64,000 nucleotides of DNA from an uncultured Cryomorphaceae bacterium. GTDB taxonomy: Bacteria > Bacteroidota > Bacteroidia > Flavobacteriales > Schleiferiaceae. The stretch spans positions 248,001 through 312,000 of the forward strand of contig CAKZJV010000009.1 of NCBI GenBank assembly GCA_937120475.1. The letters are read 5' to 3'. The translations under genes and the position numbers were made by a program. Of the stretch, positions 1 through 8,612 are shown one piece after another (the stretch's first letter is position 1; each line of letters opens with the position of its first letter). Below the pieces are notes generated by a model. The model made no database searches and was not told where the DNA came from. It saw nothing but the letters and a program-made list of their open reading frames with translations.

Positions 1-1373
1 TGCCAGGAGGAGCCTTCATAATCATCAATACGATCACCACTTACACTGGCTACAGCTAGCTTTGTAGGCTTGCCCCTGTAATTGGCCGGTGGTTTTATTT
101 TGATGTTGTAGTATTCATGGATGGGAATTTCACGGGCTCCCAACTGATAAACCGCGCCCACCGAGCCTTTACAGGGGGCTTTTTCGCGGTACTCAAAAAA
201 CACATCACGGTATAACGCTCCTTCCGGCAGTACTATCTGTACGTTATCATTTTTAAAATAATTGGTTTGTTTATAACTAAAAACAGGTAATGCGTCTTCA
301 TCGGTAGCGGCATCTTCAAAATTCCCCATGCCTTTAATATTAAACACCAGTTGGGCCTTATTACCGGCTACATCGCTAACTTCTACTCGTACCTGGTAGG
401 TGCTGTCTTTAACCAATCCCGGCAAATTCATTTTTTGTTTTATGCCATATACACTCAGGCGATTGTTAGGCTCCAGGTAGAGGCGGTTGAAGGTTCTTCG
501 GCAACATGCTTTTTGGCCGTAGTCGATATGGCTGTTGATATAACGGGTTTCGTCAAAAGCAAAGGTTTCCATGGCAAAATCATAGTAGGGCTCCCCGGCT
601 ATCCACATTTTTATGCTGTACACCCCATTTTTGTTGGGAGCACCGTTCAACCGGTCGAAGGTTTGAATAGCGAAGGCCGGGCTGCCCGTAACATCTATTA
701 CATCGTTGCCGGCCACACGGTACTCACCGTCACTCACTTCAATAAGCCTGAAATTTTCTGATGCCATCAAGTCGTCATCCCTGAACTGATAAACAATGAG
801 GTCATATAAATCGGGGTGGCGGGTATCTTCAACCTCAAAACCAAAAAATAAGGGATTAATGATTTTTTCGGTCCGGGTATCGCGTATCTCAAAATGCAGA
901 TGGGGGCCCCCACTTCCCCCGGAATTTCCGGAAAGAGCGATAACATCTCCCTGTTTTACCGGAAACAGGTCGGAGGGAGGGTACAACTCCACCCCAAAAG
1001 ACTTTTGACGGTATTGCTCCTTTTTCACGTATTCGCTAATCTCATCATTAAAACGCTGCAAATGAGCATAAACGGTGGAGTAGCCATTCGGGTGCCTCAC
1101 ATAAAGAGCATTGCCAAAACCGTAGGGTGACACCTTAATGCGATATACCACACCATCCGCCACCGCTTTTACAGGCTGCCCTTCACGTCCGTTGGTTTTA
1201 ATATCTATCCCGGAATGAAAGTGATTGGTACGTAATTCTCCAAAAGTACCGGAAAGGTATAAGGGGATATCCATCGGGGCGATGAAGTAATCCTTAGGGT
1301 ACGGGCTAGTCTGTGCCTGTGCCCTAAAGCAAGAAAATAAGGTAATAAGGACGAGGATAAAAGCTCGGTGCAT
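1..1373 (-). CDS. M23 family metallopeptidase, 3' end beyond window
   Basis: The gene begins at the ATG read from 1373 and runs leftwards off the window, so about 457 codons of the N-terminal part are visible and the C-terminus is missing. Residues 1-20 form a signal peptide ending in a typical ...RAQAQ cleavage region. The LytM/M23 zinc endopeptidase domain follows directly: FHSGIDI carries the first zinc His and Asp, and GPHLHFEIR carries the HxH pair. Proteins of this family cut peptide cross-links in peptidoglycan, so a periplasmic cell-wall hydrolase or its regulator is expected. After the peptidase domain comes a long beta-rich region seen in Bacteroidetes homologues, with no motif I recognise. 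It is divergent from the coiled-coil/zapA operon, which fits a cell-envelope role. Family call is firm; substrate is inferred. Confidence 0.9.
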   Translation of the reverse strand, partial: MHRAFILVLITLFSCFRAQAQTSPYPKDYFIAPMDIPLYLSGTFGELRTNHFHSGIDIKTNGREGQPVKAVADGVVYRIKVSPYGFGNALYVRHPNGYSTVYAHLQRFNDEISEYVKKEQYRQKSFGVELYPPSDLFPVKQGDVIALSGNSGGSGGPHLHFEIRDTRTEKIINPLFFGFEVEDTRHPDLYDLIVYQFRDDDLMASENFRLIEVSDGEYRVAGNDVIDVTGSPAFAIQTFDRLNGAPNKNGVYSIKMWIAGEPYYDFAMETFAFDETRYINSHIDYGQKACCRRTFNRLYLEPNNRLSVYGIKQKMNLPGLVKDSTYQVRVEVSDVAGNKAQLVFNIKGMGNFEDAATDEDALPVFSYKQTNYFKNDNVQIVLPEGALYRDVFFEYREKAPCKGSVGAVYQLGAREIPIHEYYNIKIKPPANYRGKPTKLAVASVSGDRIDDYEGSSW

Positions 1374-1456
1374 TCAGTTCGGTTTTCTGGTAAAAAGATG
1401 AAATATGGTGAATTTTAATATAATCAATCGCAAAAGAGCTGAATTTGTTTTAGCAG

Positions 1457-1487
1457 TTTGTTTTGAAGCTGCACCTTCATACTTTTG
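1457..1487 (+). promoter_or_regulatory. Bacteroidetes-type promoter for the coiled-coil/zapA operon
   Basis: TTTG at 1457-1460 is followed after 19 nt by TACTTTTG at 1480-1487, matching the Bacteroidetes -33 TTTG and -7 TAnnTTTG consensus. Transcription would begin near 1492-1495, which supports the downstream start at 1513 for the first gene and excludes longer upstream starts in the same frame. Confidence 0.6.
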
Positions 1488-1512
1488 CTTACGAAGTTTC
1501 AGAGTTTTTAAC

Positions 1513-1803
1513 ATGTCTGACCTCTTGCAGCGTATTACAAGGATTGAACTGCTTTCTCAGAATTTATTGAAAGCCCACCTTGAATTGCAGGAACAAAATA
1601 AAACCTTGAACCAGAAGATACGGGGGATGGAGTCAGAACTGTACCAAAAAAATTCGGAACTTGCACAACTGGAAAGGGAGCTCAAAACCGCTCGTATTGC
1701 CCAGGGTATCAGCAAGAATAGTGAAGGTGCTGACCTGGCCAAAGCGCAAATAAGTTCCCTAGTGCGGGAAATTGACCGCTGTATTGCGTTATTGAATGAG
1801 TAA
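1513..1803 (+). CDS. small coiled-coil protein preceding zapA
   Basis: A 96-residue protein beginning MSDLLQRITRIELL. Nearly the whole length is heptad-like and charged (runs such as LELQEQNKTLNQKIR and ELYQKNSELAQLEREL), so a long coiled coil is predicted; there is no signal peptide. The frame is open further upstream to 1405, but a good promoter at 1457-1487 lies inside that extension, so the start at 1513 is preferred. It lies 11 nt before zapA, an arrangement common in Bacteroidetes. By position and architecture it may be a partner of ZapA in Z-ring organisation, resembling ZapB in general design, but there is no direct sequence evidence for that and I assign no function. Confidence 0.75.
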   Translation: MSDLLQRITRIELLSQNLLKAHLELQEQNKTLNQKIRGMESELYQKNSELAQLERELKTARIAQGISKNSEGADLAKAQISSLVREIDRCIALLNE

Positions 1804-1814
1804 TCCTAATTTGA

Positions 1815-2105
1815 TTGTCGGATTATCTTAAAATAAAGGTTTCAATTGCTGACCGGGTTTATCCTCTTACCATCCGTAGGGATGAAGAAGAACAAATCCG
1901 GGCTGCAGCAAAGACCATTGACGGCATCCTGAAGAAATATGAGGAAGGATATGCCGTTAGAGATAAACAGGATCTTTTGGCCATGTGTGCTTTGCAGTTG
2001 GCTTCCAGGATCGAAAAAAACAAGGACAAGGAACTTGTGGACACCCGTGAGCTGGATCAACGCCTGAACCTGGTGGAGGAGTTACTTGCCAACGCAGCGA
2101 AATAA
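1815..2105 (+). CDS. zapA: cell division protein ZapA
   Basis: A 96-residue protein with the ZapA pattern: N-terminal beta hairpin (LKIKVSIADRVYPLTI), a following helix (EEQIRAAAKTIDGILKKY) and a long C-terminal coiled coil ending in LVEELLANAAK. ZapA binds FtsZ and promotes bundling of the Z-ring at mid-cell. The start is TTG at 1815; it gives MSDYLKIKV, the expected N-terminus, and there is no in-frame ATG before the conserved hairpin. The gene follows the coiled-coil gene by 11 nt and is followed by the 6S-like RNA and rny. Confidence 0.9.
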   Translation: MSDYLKIKVSIADRVYPLTIRRDEEEQIRAAAKTIDGILKKYEEGYAVRDKQDLLAMCALQLASRIEKNKDKELVDTRELDQRLNLVEELLANAAK

Positions 2106-2152
2106 ATTAGTTCTTTACATAAAAACATTTTTTCCCGCATCGATTCAACGAA

Positions 2153-2180
2153 TTTTGCTAAACTCAACGCTAACTATAAT
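2153..2180 (+). promoter_or_regulatory. probable promoter of the 6S-like RNA
   Basis: TTTTG at 2153-2157 is separated by 17 nt from TATAAT at 2175-2180, immediately before the structured region that begins near 2182. The -7 element is closer to TATAAT than to TAnnTTTG. Position relative to the RNA is the main support. Confidence 0.4.
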
Positions 2181-2181
2181 A

Positions 2182-2304
2182 GGAGTTTAGCTCGGTTTTT
2201 CTAGGTCAGGCCGTCCATGAACGGAAGACCGAAATCAGCCGGTAAGCTCCGATCCTGTCTAAACGGAGTTTAGACAAAGTTTGAATAGGTGCGGGTTTTT
2301 TTTT
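2182..2304 (+). ncRNA. ssrS: 6S-like RNA (6S-Flavo type) between zapA and rny
   Basis: The zapA-rny gap folds into a long rod. The closing helix is 2182-2189 with 2243-2250 (GGAGUUUA/UAAGCUCC, one G-U pair), extended by CGG 2193-2195 with CCG 2239-2241. Next is a roughly symmetrical 8x8 bubble (2196-2203 and 2231-2238), then an apical arm of GGUC/GACC (2204-2207, 2227-2230) and CCGU/ACGG (2211-2214, 2221-2224). A bubble inside a rod is the hallmark of 6S RNA, which holds RNA polymerase holoenzyme by mimicking an open promoter. A perfect 8-bp hairpin follows at 2257-2275 and a nine-T run at 2296-2304. Identification rests on fold and gene context; no covariance search was possible. The 3' end is uncertain. 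Confidence 0.65.
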
Positions 2305-2324
2305 ATTGACAACTAAAAAGAAAG

Positions 2325-3857
2325 ATGGAAACAATTTTTATAAGCATAATCACCTTTATTGTTGGAGCAGGAGCAACTTTTGCGCTGTTGAAATCCATGG
2401 AGCGAAAAAAGGCCTCAACCCTTTTAAAGGAAGCCGAGAAGGAGGCCGAAACCATTAAAAAAGATAAAATACTTCAGGCCAAGGAAAAATTCCTGGAGCT
2501 GAAAACCGAACATGAAAAAGTGATCAACAAGCGCGAGCAGAAGCTCAACGAGCGCTTCAACCAACTGAAGGAAAAAGAAGCCCGCGCTAAAAAAGAGTTT
2601 CAGGAAAACAGCCGTAAATCCAAGGAACTGGAAAAACAAGGTGAAGAGCTGAAGCTTCAAATAGACATAAACGAGCGGAAAAACGAGGAGATACAAAAAA
2701 TGCACCGCAAGCAGGTGGAGCAGCTGGAAGTGATCTCCGGCCTGAGTCCCGAGGAAGCCAAGGAGCAGCTTTTGGTGGCCCTTAAAGATGAGGCCAAAAC
2801 CGAGGCAGCCGCCTACATACAGGCCACTATGGAAGAGGCCAAGCTCACCGCCAGTACCGAAGCTAAAAAAGTGGTAATCCAAAGCATACAAAGAGTAGCT
2901 ACCGAGCAAGCCGTTGAAAACAGCGTATCGGTCTTTAACATTGAAAATGATGATGTTAAAGGTCGGATTATTGGTCGCGAGGGACGAAACATACGCGCTC
3001 TCGAATCGGCTACGGGTGTGGAAATTATAGTGGATGATACCCCGGAAGCTATTATACTTTCCTGCTTTGATCCGGTTAGAAGGGAAATTGCCCGCCTCGC
3101 CCTGCACCGCCTGGTAACGGATGGCCGCATTCACCCGGCCCGCGTTGAGGAAGTAGTGGCCAAAACCCGTAAGCAAATTGAAGAGGAAATTTTTGATGTT
3201 GGCAAACGAACCACCATTGACCTTGGTATTCACGGATTGCACCCGGAACTGGTAAAAACGGTGGGGCGCATGAAATACCGTTCCTCCTACGGGCAAAACC
3301 TGCTACAACACTCCCGAGAAGTGGCTAACCTGTGTGGTATTATGGCCGCTGAGTTAGGGTTGAACGCCAAATTAGCTAAACGGGCAGGATTACTGCATGA
3401 CATTGGTAAGGTGCCCAGTGAAGAAAGTGAATTACCGCATGCCATACTGGGTATGCAGTGGGCCGAGAAATACGGTGAAAAACCGGAAGTATGCAATGCC
3501 ATCGGGGCGCACCACGATGAAATTGAAATGACCAACCTCATTTCTCCTATCGTACAGGTGTGTGACGGTATTTCCGGAGCGCGGCCCGGAGCCAGAAGGC
3601 AGATCACTGAATCCTACATTCAACGTTTGAAAGACCTGGAAAACCTGGCCATGAGCCAAAGTGGGGTTATCACGGCTTACGCCATACAGGCGGGTCGCGA
3701 ATTGAGGGTTATGGTAGATTGTGAAAAGGTAAATGATGCGGATGCTGCCAAAATATCTTTCGACATCAGCCAGAAAATCCAGAATGAGATGACCTATCCC
3801 GGCCAGGTTAAAATCACAGTAATACGCGAAACAAGGGCGGTTAACGTAGCGCGATAA
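2325..3857 (+). CDS. rny: ribonuclease Y
   Basis: A 510-residue endoribonuclease of the expected family length. Residues 1-22 form one transmembrane helix anchoring it to the inner membrane; about 30-160 are a highly charged coiled coil; the KH RNA-binding motif follows ([16 protein letters not shown], about residues 207-222); the HD phosphohydrolase domain holds the HSREV His and GLLHDIGK His-Asp pair. RNase Y initiates mRNA decay in many bacteria. The gene follows the 6S-like RNA. Its last 17 nt overlap the 3' end of the convergent nucleoside phosphorylase gene, and no terminator is visible between them. Confidence 0.97.
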   Translation: METIFISIITFIVGAGATFALLKSMERKKASTLLKEAEKEAETIKKDKILQAKEKFLELKTEHEKVINKREQKLNERFNQLKEKEARAKKEFQENSRKSKELEKQGEELKLQIDINERKNEEIQKMHRKQVEQLEVISGLSPEEAKEQLLVALKDEAKTEAAAYIQATMEEAKLTASTEAKKVVIQSIQRVATEQAVENSVSVFNIENDDVKGRIIGREGRNIRALESATGVEIIVDDTPEAIILSCFDPVRREIARLALHRLVTDGRIHPARVEEVVAKTRKQIEEEIFDVGKRTTIDLGIHGLHPELVKTVGRMKYRSSYGQNLLQHSREVANLCGIMAAELGLNAKLAKRAGLLHDIGKVPSEESELPHAILGMQWAEKYGEKPEVCNAIGAHHDEIEMTNLISPIVQVCDGISGARPGARRQITESYIQRLKDLENLAMSQSGVITAYAIQAGRELRVMVDCEKVNDADAAKISFDISQKIQNEMTYPGQVKITVIRETRAVNVAR

Positions 3858-4713
3858 GCTTTTCAAGAGAGGTTTCTACCAGCTTTTCCACCGTAGCCGA
3901 AGCTGTAGTGGAAAATTCACCGCTAATACGGTTCGCCAGTATGGCTGAAAGTGAAAGAGCCCGGTGACCTAATAAGTGGGCCAAACCGTATATACCGGCC
4001 GTTTCCATTTCAATATTGGTAAGAGGATTACCATCCACTTCCGATTCGCTGAGCAAGCCAATAAAGTTGATGAGCTTTGGCGGCAGGTTTACCTGCCGCC
4101 CCTGGGGAGCGTAAAAGCCGGGAGCGGTTACCGTTATTCCCTTTTCCTGGTAGCAATGGCTAAAGTGACGCAACATTGTATCATCCCCCTCCGCCCAATA
4201 TGGTGTGGGGAGATCCTTAAGGGCGGGTTTACTTTCTAGCAGGGCTTTTACCTTTTCGTGGCCAAAATCATACAAATAAAAATTGAGCAGACCGTCAAAA
4301 CCCAAAGCTGCCCCGGAGGCCAAAATGGTATTGACGGGAATGTTTTCACGGATGGTGCCGCTGGTTCCCAAACGCAAAAAAGTAAGCCGGGTAAAGTCTT
4401 TTTTCGGCTCAAGTGTGGCTAGGTTCACGTTAAAAAGGCTGTGCAGCTCATTGAGCACAATATCTACATTATCGGTACCAATACCGGTGGAAATAACCGT
4501 AAGCCGCTCATTGCCAATGTAACCAGTGCAGCTTACAAACTCGCGTCTTTTCCGCTCTAACTCTACCCGGTCAAAATGTTTACTTACCGCTTCTACCCTA
4601 TCGGGATCGCCTACGGTAATAATTTTCGGAGCTACTTCACCTACTTGTAAACCAAGGTGATAAAGACTCCCGTCTTCATTAAGTATTAGTTCTGAACTTT
4701 TTGCGTTTGCCAA
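3841..4713 (-). CDS. nucleoside phosphorylase (uridine phosphorylase-like)
   Basis: A 290-residue member of the PNP/UDP family. It contains the phosphate-binding segment [28 protein letters not shown] and LRLGTSGTI, and the late motif [17 protein letters not shown] that contacts the ribose. Such enzymes cleave a nucleoside with phosphate to base plus ribose-1-phosphate; the uridine-type enzyme is favoured but purine use cannot be excluded by eye. The reading starts at TTG (4711-4713), since no in-frame ATG precedes the conserved core. The 3' end overlaps rny by 17 nt. The gene is divergent from the universal stress protein, with which it shares a 45-bp promoter region. Confidence 0.85.
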   Translation of the reverse strand: MANAKSSELILNEDGSLYHLGLQVGEVAPKIITVGDPDRVEAVSKHFDRVELERKRREFVSCTGYIGNERLTVISTGIGTDNVDIVLNELHSLFNVNLATLEPKKDFTRLTFLRLGTSGTIRENIPVNTILASGAALGFDGLLNFYLYDFGHEKVKALLESKPALKDLPTPYWAEGDDTMLRHFSHCYQEKGITVTAPGFYAPQGRQVNLPPKLINFIGLLSESEVDGNPLTNIEMETAGIYGLAHLLGHRALSLSAILANRISGEFSTTASATVEKLVETSLEKLIALR

Positions 4714-4740
4714 CTTTAATAACGTATTGTATTACATTTG
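4707..4740 (+). promoter_or_regulatory. promoter of the universal stress protein gene
   Basis: TTG at 4707-4709 and TACATTTG at 4733-4740 are 23 nt apart, at the upper end of the usual Bacteroidetes spacing. The -7 match is perfect. The start codon used is 4759. Confidence 0.5.
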
Positions 4741-4758
4741 CGCAAAATAAGTAAAAAC

Positions 4759-5640
4759 ATGTCTGAAGATTCTCCTATCATTCTTGTTCCTGCCGGTTTT
4801 TCAGAGCAATCCATACTCGCTTTAGATCAAGCACTGGTTTTTGCCAAGGCTATGAAGGCGAAGATTACTTTGCTCACTGTGGTGGAAGACAATAAGCAAT
4901 TTCGTAAGCTTTTAAACACAGAAAGCCGCGGTGATGCCCTAAAAAGTGAAGTGAATGCCAAGCTCAAAGAACTGGCTTCAGAGTACTCTAACCGGTCGGG
5001 TGTTGAAATTTCCACAATGGTGGCTAAAGGTGTGGTTTACGAAGAGGTTGCCCGCGTTTGCGAATTAATTGATGCCGAAATGGTAATTATGGGTACCAAT
5101 GGTAAGCCACAAAACTTCAGAAAACGCTTTATAGGCAGTAACGCCTACCGCGTTGCCACCCTGGTAAAGCCTCCGGTAATAACTATCAAGGGTGTTCGCA
5201 ATATTCAGAAGATAGAAACCATCATCTTCCCGCTGGTGCTGGATCGTAGATCCAAAGAAAAAGTGGGACCGGCCCTCAAATATGCCCGCTTGTTCAAATC
5301 GGCCATTAAGATCGTTTCTGTATTGGGTGAAGGGCAGGATGAAAAAATATTAAGGGCACACCTCAACCAGGTAAAAACCTTTATCTCAGACCATGGTGTG
5401 GATTGTACCGCTGAAATGATAAAGCCTACCGAGCAAAAAGGCGTGGTGCGCAATACCTTGTATTATGCCTACGAAAATGACGGAGACCTGATTATTATTA
5501 CGGAAGACGATAAAGATCGGGACCTCTCCGATTACTTTTTGGGTACCGATGTGCAGGCTATGGTATATCACTCTGAAATACCGGTAATGTGCATTACTCC
5601 TTCCGAAGTAAAATGGGAGTCCATGTGGGAGAGCTTCTAA
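4759..5640 (+). CDS. universal stress protein with two UspA domains
   Basis: A 293-residue protein made of two tandem UspA-type domains. The first begins IILVPAGFSEQSILALDQAL and reaches the nucleotide-binding type motif MVIMGTNGKPQNFRKRFIGSNAYRV; the second begins at about residue 152 (KIETIIFPLVL) and is more diverged, ending at DLIIITEDD...FLGTDVQAMVYHSEIPVMCI. Usp proteins accumulate under stress; some bind ATP through a G-2x-G-9x-G loop, which is recognisable in the first domain. The start at 4759 is preferred over the upstream TTG at 4738 because that TTG is part of the -7 element. A terminator follows. Confidence 0.85.
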   Translation: MSEDSPIILVPAGFSEQSILALDQALVFAKAMKAKITLLTVVEDNKQFRKLLNTESRGDALKSEVNAKLKELASEYSNRSGVEISTMVAKGVVYEEVARVCELIDAEMVIMGTNGKPQNFRKRFIGSNAYRVATLVKPPVITIKGVRNIQKIETIIFPLVLDRRSKEKVGPALKYARLFKSAIKIVSVLGEGQDEKILRAHLNQVKTFISDHGVDCTAEMIKPTEQKGVVRNTLYYAYENDGDLIIITEDDKDRDLSDYFLGTDVQAMVYHSEIPVMCITPSEVKWESMWESF

Positions 5641-5679
5641 ACAGAGAGCTACTCTTTTATCCTTAGTAATTTTACAAAG

Positions 5680-5706
5680 CCCTGGTTTTACCGGGGTTTT
5701 TTATTT
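5680..5706. terminator. intrinsic terminator after the universal stress gene
   Basis: CCCTGGT (5680-5686), loop TTT, ACCGGGG (5690-5696), then a T-rich run to 5706. One pair is G-U on the plus-strand RNA. It abuts the 3' end of the convergent M14 gene. Confidence 0.75.
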
Positions 5707-7419
5707 GGAGAAACGCGCTACCGGGTAACGCAGGTGCTCCTTTTCGTAATACGGTGAGTTTTGATAAATAAAGTGGAGCTGCGCCTCGGGGCTTTTGGCT
5801 AATTCAGGGTTTGCCATTCGCCACTCCTCAAAACGCTTTTTAAGGTCCTCGTTCTGAAGGAGCAGTTCTTCAGCGGTATCTTCAAATACGTAAGCTGAAA
5901 AATATTCTTTCTGCTGAAAGATTTCATCGTAAAAATTCCAGCGCAGATAACTATCCACCGCTTCGGGTTCCAGCACCGAAACAATAAACCGCTTTGCCTT
6001 TTGCTGCGTAGGCACCAGGTAATCACCCTTCAGGAATTGCCGTTGCTGAATTCTTGATTCCGTTTTTACCTTGGTTAAAAAGAAATGGCCTTCGTAGGGA
6101 GTATTCTTGAACTCAAAATCAGTAACGTAAGAAGTTTCTACCGTGAGGGTTGTATCCTTTTCCAAAGGCAACATTTCAACTCCATTATACTGTAACAGTT
6201 GTGGCACACGGTGCCAGGCGGCCGGTACCACATAGTATTCGGGAATATTCACCGTTTGAGTTGGAATGTACGTGTCGTAATAGTCGATTTCGGCCTGGTA
6301 GGGAACGGAGCGGTCGTAATGTAAACGTTTGCCTGAGGTTACCTTACTGTCCAGGTACTCCGCCTGGTAGCCTTTAAAATCCATCTTTCGGCTTTGGGTT
6401 TCGTCAAGTTTCCATGCTATATCCAAAGTCTTGGTTTTCAGGTCGGCTTCATCCGCCTCTCTTTGAGCAACCAGGAGTTCCTCACTTCTTTTTGCAGCCT
6501 GTTCGATGATTACCTCCAAAAAACTGAGGGTAGCCTCCACCCGGTCCTTATAGGGCTTTAGCATATGGGCTTCGGTTATAAAACCTATGGTATTAAAAAG
6601 GGTGGTATAACCACTGGCATAACGCGGTGTTTCCAAAAAGGCGGCATATCCCTGGTCAGGCGTATTGCCAAAAACGTTTACATAGGGTATCATTGGCCAG
6701 CCTCTGCCCTCCATTTCGGTGTATAATTCTGGCTCCAGCTTTTGGGTAAGGAATTCGGCCAGCACCGGGTTTAGCTTATCCTTTTGGGTACTTATAAGCG
6801 TCATCGTGTATTGGTAATCAGCCCCGTTGGAGGTATGGGTATCCACAAAAATGTGAGGATTCAGCAAATGGAAAATGGCATAAAAGCTCAATGTATTCAA
6901 GGCATCGGCTTTTATAAAGTCGCGGTTGAGGTCGAGGTTGCGGGCATTGCCCCTGAAACCATGTTCTTCGGGGCCTTGCTGGTTGGCCCGGCTGTAAGCA
7001 CCTCTGTTCAGTGCTCCCCCGATATTGTACACTGGTATTATGGCGACCAGTACCTTCTCAGGTATGCCTTTTTGCAGGCACTTTCGGGCGTAAGCGATGG
7101 AAGCATCAATTCCACAGGATTCCCCGGGATGAATACCGTTATTAATCAGAATTACAGCCTTGTCCTTTTTCCAGCTCTCTATATTGTCATTTTCCGTCAA
7201 TTCATCGGCCGAAAGGAATAGAACGTGCAGTGGGTGGCCACTGTCGGTAGGCCCGAATTGCCGCAACACAGCATGAGGTGAACTATTGTCCAGTTGTTGA
7301 TAGGCCTCTATAACCTCCTCGTAGGTAAGGGTTTGATTATTTTCATAGCGCAAATCCTGCGCATAAAAGGTGTTGCTAAAGGCAAAAACTATACACCACG
7401 TAAAGTGCCATACGTTCAT
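5701..7419 (-). CDS. secreted M14-family zinc carboxypeptidase-like protein
   Basis: A 572-residue protein with an N-terminal signal peptide (cleavage near FYAQ). The M14 carboxypeptidase zinc ligands are present: the HxxE pair in NNGIHPGESCGID and the distal His in FVDTHTSNGADY, with RNLDLNRDF providing substrate-binding Asn-Arg residues. Members remove C-terminal residues from peptides in the periplasm or outside the cell. The domain covers about residues 40-330; the C-terminal 240 residues have no recognised domain and are rich in aromatic and charged residues. No T9SS sorting domain is visible. The catalytic Glu of classical carboxypeptidases is not obvious by eye. Confidence 0.82.
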   Translation of the reverse strand: MNVWHFTWCIVFAFSNTFYAQDLRYENNQTLTYEEVIEAYQQLDNSSPHAVLRQFGPTDSGHPLHVLFLSADELTENDNIESWKKDKAVILINNGIHPGESCGIDASIAYARKCLQKGIPEKVLVAIIPVYNIGGALNRGAYSRANQQGPEEHGFRGNARNLDLNRDFIKADALNTLSFYAIFHLLNPHIFVDTHTSNGADYQYTMTLISTQKDKLNPVLAEFLTQKLEPELYTEMEGRGWPMIPYVNVFGNTPDQGYAAFLETPRYASGYTTLFNTIGFITEAHMLKPYKDRVEATLSFLEVIIEQAAKRSEELLVAQREADEADLKTKTLDIAWKLDETQSRKMDFKGYQAEYLDSKVTSGKRLHYDRSVPYQAEIDYYDTYIPTQTVNIPEYYVVPAAWHRVPQLLQYNGVEMLPLEKDTTLTVETSYVTDFEFKNTPYEGHFFLTKVKTESRIQQRQFLKGDYLVPTQQKAKRFIVSVLEPEAVDSYLRWNFYDEIFQQKEYFSAYVFEDTAEELLLQNEDLKKRFEEWRMANPELAKSPEAQLHFIYQNSPYYEKEHLRYPVARFSK

Positions 7420-7522
7420 GGAATCTGTTTTTTGGGTTTACAAATTTGGACTATTTCCCTAAAGTGTGTGAACCTTTCAATGGTTGAGGCCTTATAAAAA
7501 CGTCTTCTGAAGACCTTATCCA

Positions 7523-7978
7523 ATGTACGTATTCGAACAACGTCAAATTATACCGGTATCCATTAACGAGGCCTGGGATTTCTTTTCGGATCCCCGCAAC
7601 CTGGCTCGTTTAACTCCGGATAGCATGAACTTCAGGATATTGGGAGACCTGCCCCAGCAGGTACATGAGGAGTTGATTGTTCGCTTTAGGGTGGCTGCCC
7701 TGGCCGGCATTGATGTAAACTGGACCTCCCTTATCAGTAAAGTGGTGCCACATCAATATTTTGCGGACGTTCAGGTAGAAGGCCCCTTCAGTTACTGGCA
7801 TCACCAGCATTGGTTTACTGAGCGTGATCAAGGTGTGGAAATAAGGGATATTTTACATTATTTACCACCTTTTGGTCTTATCGGCAAACTTTTCCACCCC
7901 TTATTTGTAAAGAACAAAATAGCCGAAACTTTCCGGTACCGTTATAACAAAGTTGATGAACTGTTCGGAAAAAATTAA
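7523..7978 (+). CDS. SRPBCC family protein
   Basis: A 151-residue soluble protein with the START/SRPBCC pattern: an N-terminal strand (YVFEQRQIIPVSINEAWDFFSDPRNLARLTP), a beta core, and a long C-terminal helix (FVKNKIAETFRYRYNKVDELF). This fold makes a hydrophobic cavity for lipids or other small ligands; the ligand here is unknown. It is first of a three-gene operon with the RNase H-like and DUF2452 genes. A short perfect inverted repeat, GTCTTC-T-GAAGAC (7502-7514), sits 8 nt before the start codon and could be a regulatory site. Confidence 0.78.
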   Translation: MYVFEQRQIIPVSINEAWDFFSDPRNLARLTPDSMNFRILGDLPQQVHEELIVRFRVAALAGIDVNWTSLISKVVPHQYFADVQVEGPFSYWHHQHWFTERDQGVEIRDILHYLPPFGLIGKLFHPLFVKNKIAETFRYRYNKVDELFGKN

Positions 7979-7993
7979 AAGCACTGGCTAAGA

Positions 7994-8590
7994 ATGAGTA
8001 AAAGCGTTTTTGGTATAGATTACGGTAGCAAGTTAACCGGTAATACGGTTGTGGCCATCTTCACCGAAAGCCAGATCCTTTTTCTGGATGTGGACAAGGG
8101 TGTGGATGCCGATCATTTTATTATCAATGCTGCCGATCATTTTAAACCCTCTCATATTTTTATAGATGCTCCCCTATCACTTCCGGGAGTGTATCGGTAT
8201 AGTGACCGGTTCAACAATTATCATTTCCGGCAGGCTGACCTTGAGCTGAAAGCCATGTCACCTATGTTTTTAGGCGGACTGGCCGCCCGTGCCATGGAAT
8301 TGAAGTCACAACTACAGGATAGGGATATCGAAGTAATGGAAACCTACCCCAGGGTGCTGGCTACCCGTTTTAAATTAAAAGCCCGTGGATACAAGGGTAG
8401 TAAGGTAAGTTTGAGACCTTGTGCTCAAAGTGTTTTAAAACGCTTTAGTACGAATATTGAGGTGGATGTGGAGGATATTACTTCCTGGCATCATCTCGAT
8501 GCCTTGCTGGCCCTTATTTCAGCCATGAATCATATACAGGGGCGTACCGAGGTGTACGGAGACCAAAAAGAAGGACTGATTTACATTTAA
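7994..8590 (+). CDS. DUF429-like predicted RNase H-fold nuclease
   Basis: A 198-residue protein. The start FGIDYGSKLTGNTVVAIF is the first strand of an RNase H-like fold with its Asp; IFIDAPLSLPGVY supplies a second Asp at the end of a strand; METYPRVLATRFKL and DITSWHHLDALLALISA match later motifs of DUF429-type predicted nucleases. The Asp residues are consistent with a two-metal active site, but no activity is established for this group. It sits 15 nt after the SRPBCC gene and 22 nt before DUF2452, so it is probably co-transcribed with at least the former. Confidence 0.72.
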   Translation: MSKSVFGIDYGSKLTGNTVVAIFTESQILFLDVDKGVDADHFIINAADHFKPSHIFIDAPLSLPGVYRYSDRFNNYHFRQADLELKAMSPMFLGGLAARAMELKSQLQDRDIEVMETYPRVLATRFKLKARGYKGSKVSLRPCAQSVLKRFSTNIEVDVEDITSWHHLDALLALISAMNHIQGRTEVYGDQKEGLIYI

Positions 8591-8600
8591 GCACACAACC

Positions 8601-8608
8601 TATTTTTG
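8601..8608 (+). promoter_or_regulatory. -7 element directly before the DUF2452 gene
   Basis: TATTTTTG fits TAnnTTTG and lies exactly 4 nt before the ATG at 8613, predicting an internal operon promoter with a leaderless transcript. No -33 TTG is seen at the usual spacing. Confidence 0.35.
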
Positions 8609-8612
8609 GCGT

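Noticed and set aside
1405-1512. N-terminal extension of the coiled-coil protein before zapA.
   Set aside because: A strong promoter (1457-1487) lies inside the extension, and the residues do not resemble the rest of the protein.
2424-3296. Long open frame antisense to rny.
   Set aside because: Its product is a low-complexity Leu/Phe-rich shadow of the rny coiled coil; no start signals or family likeness.
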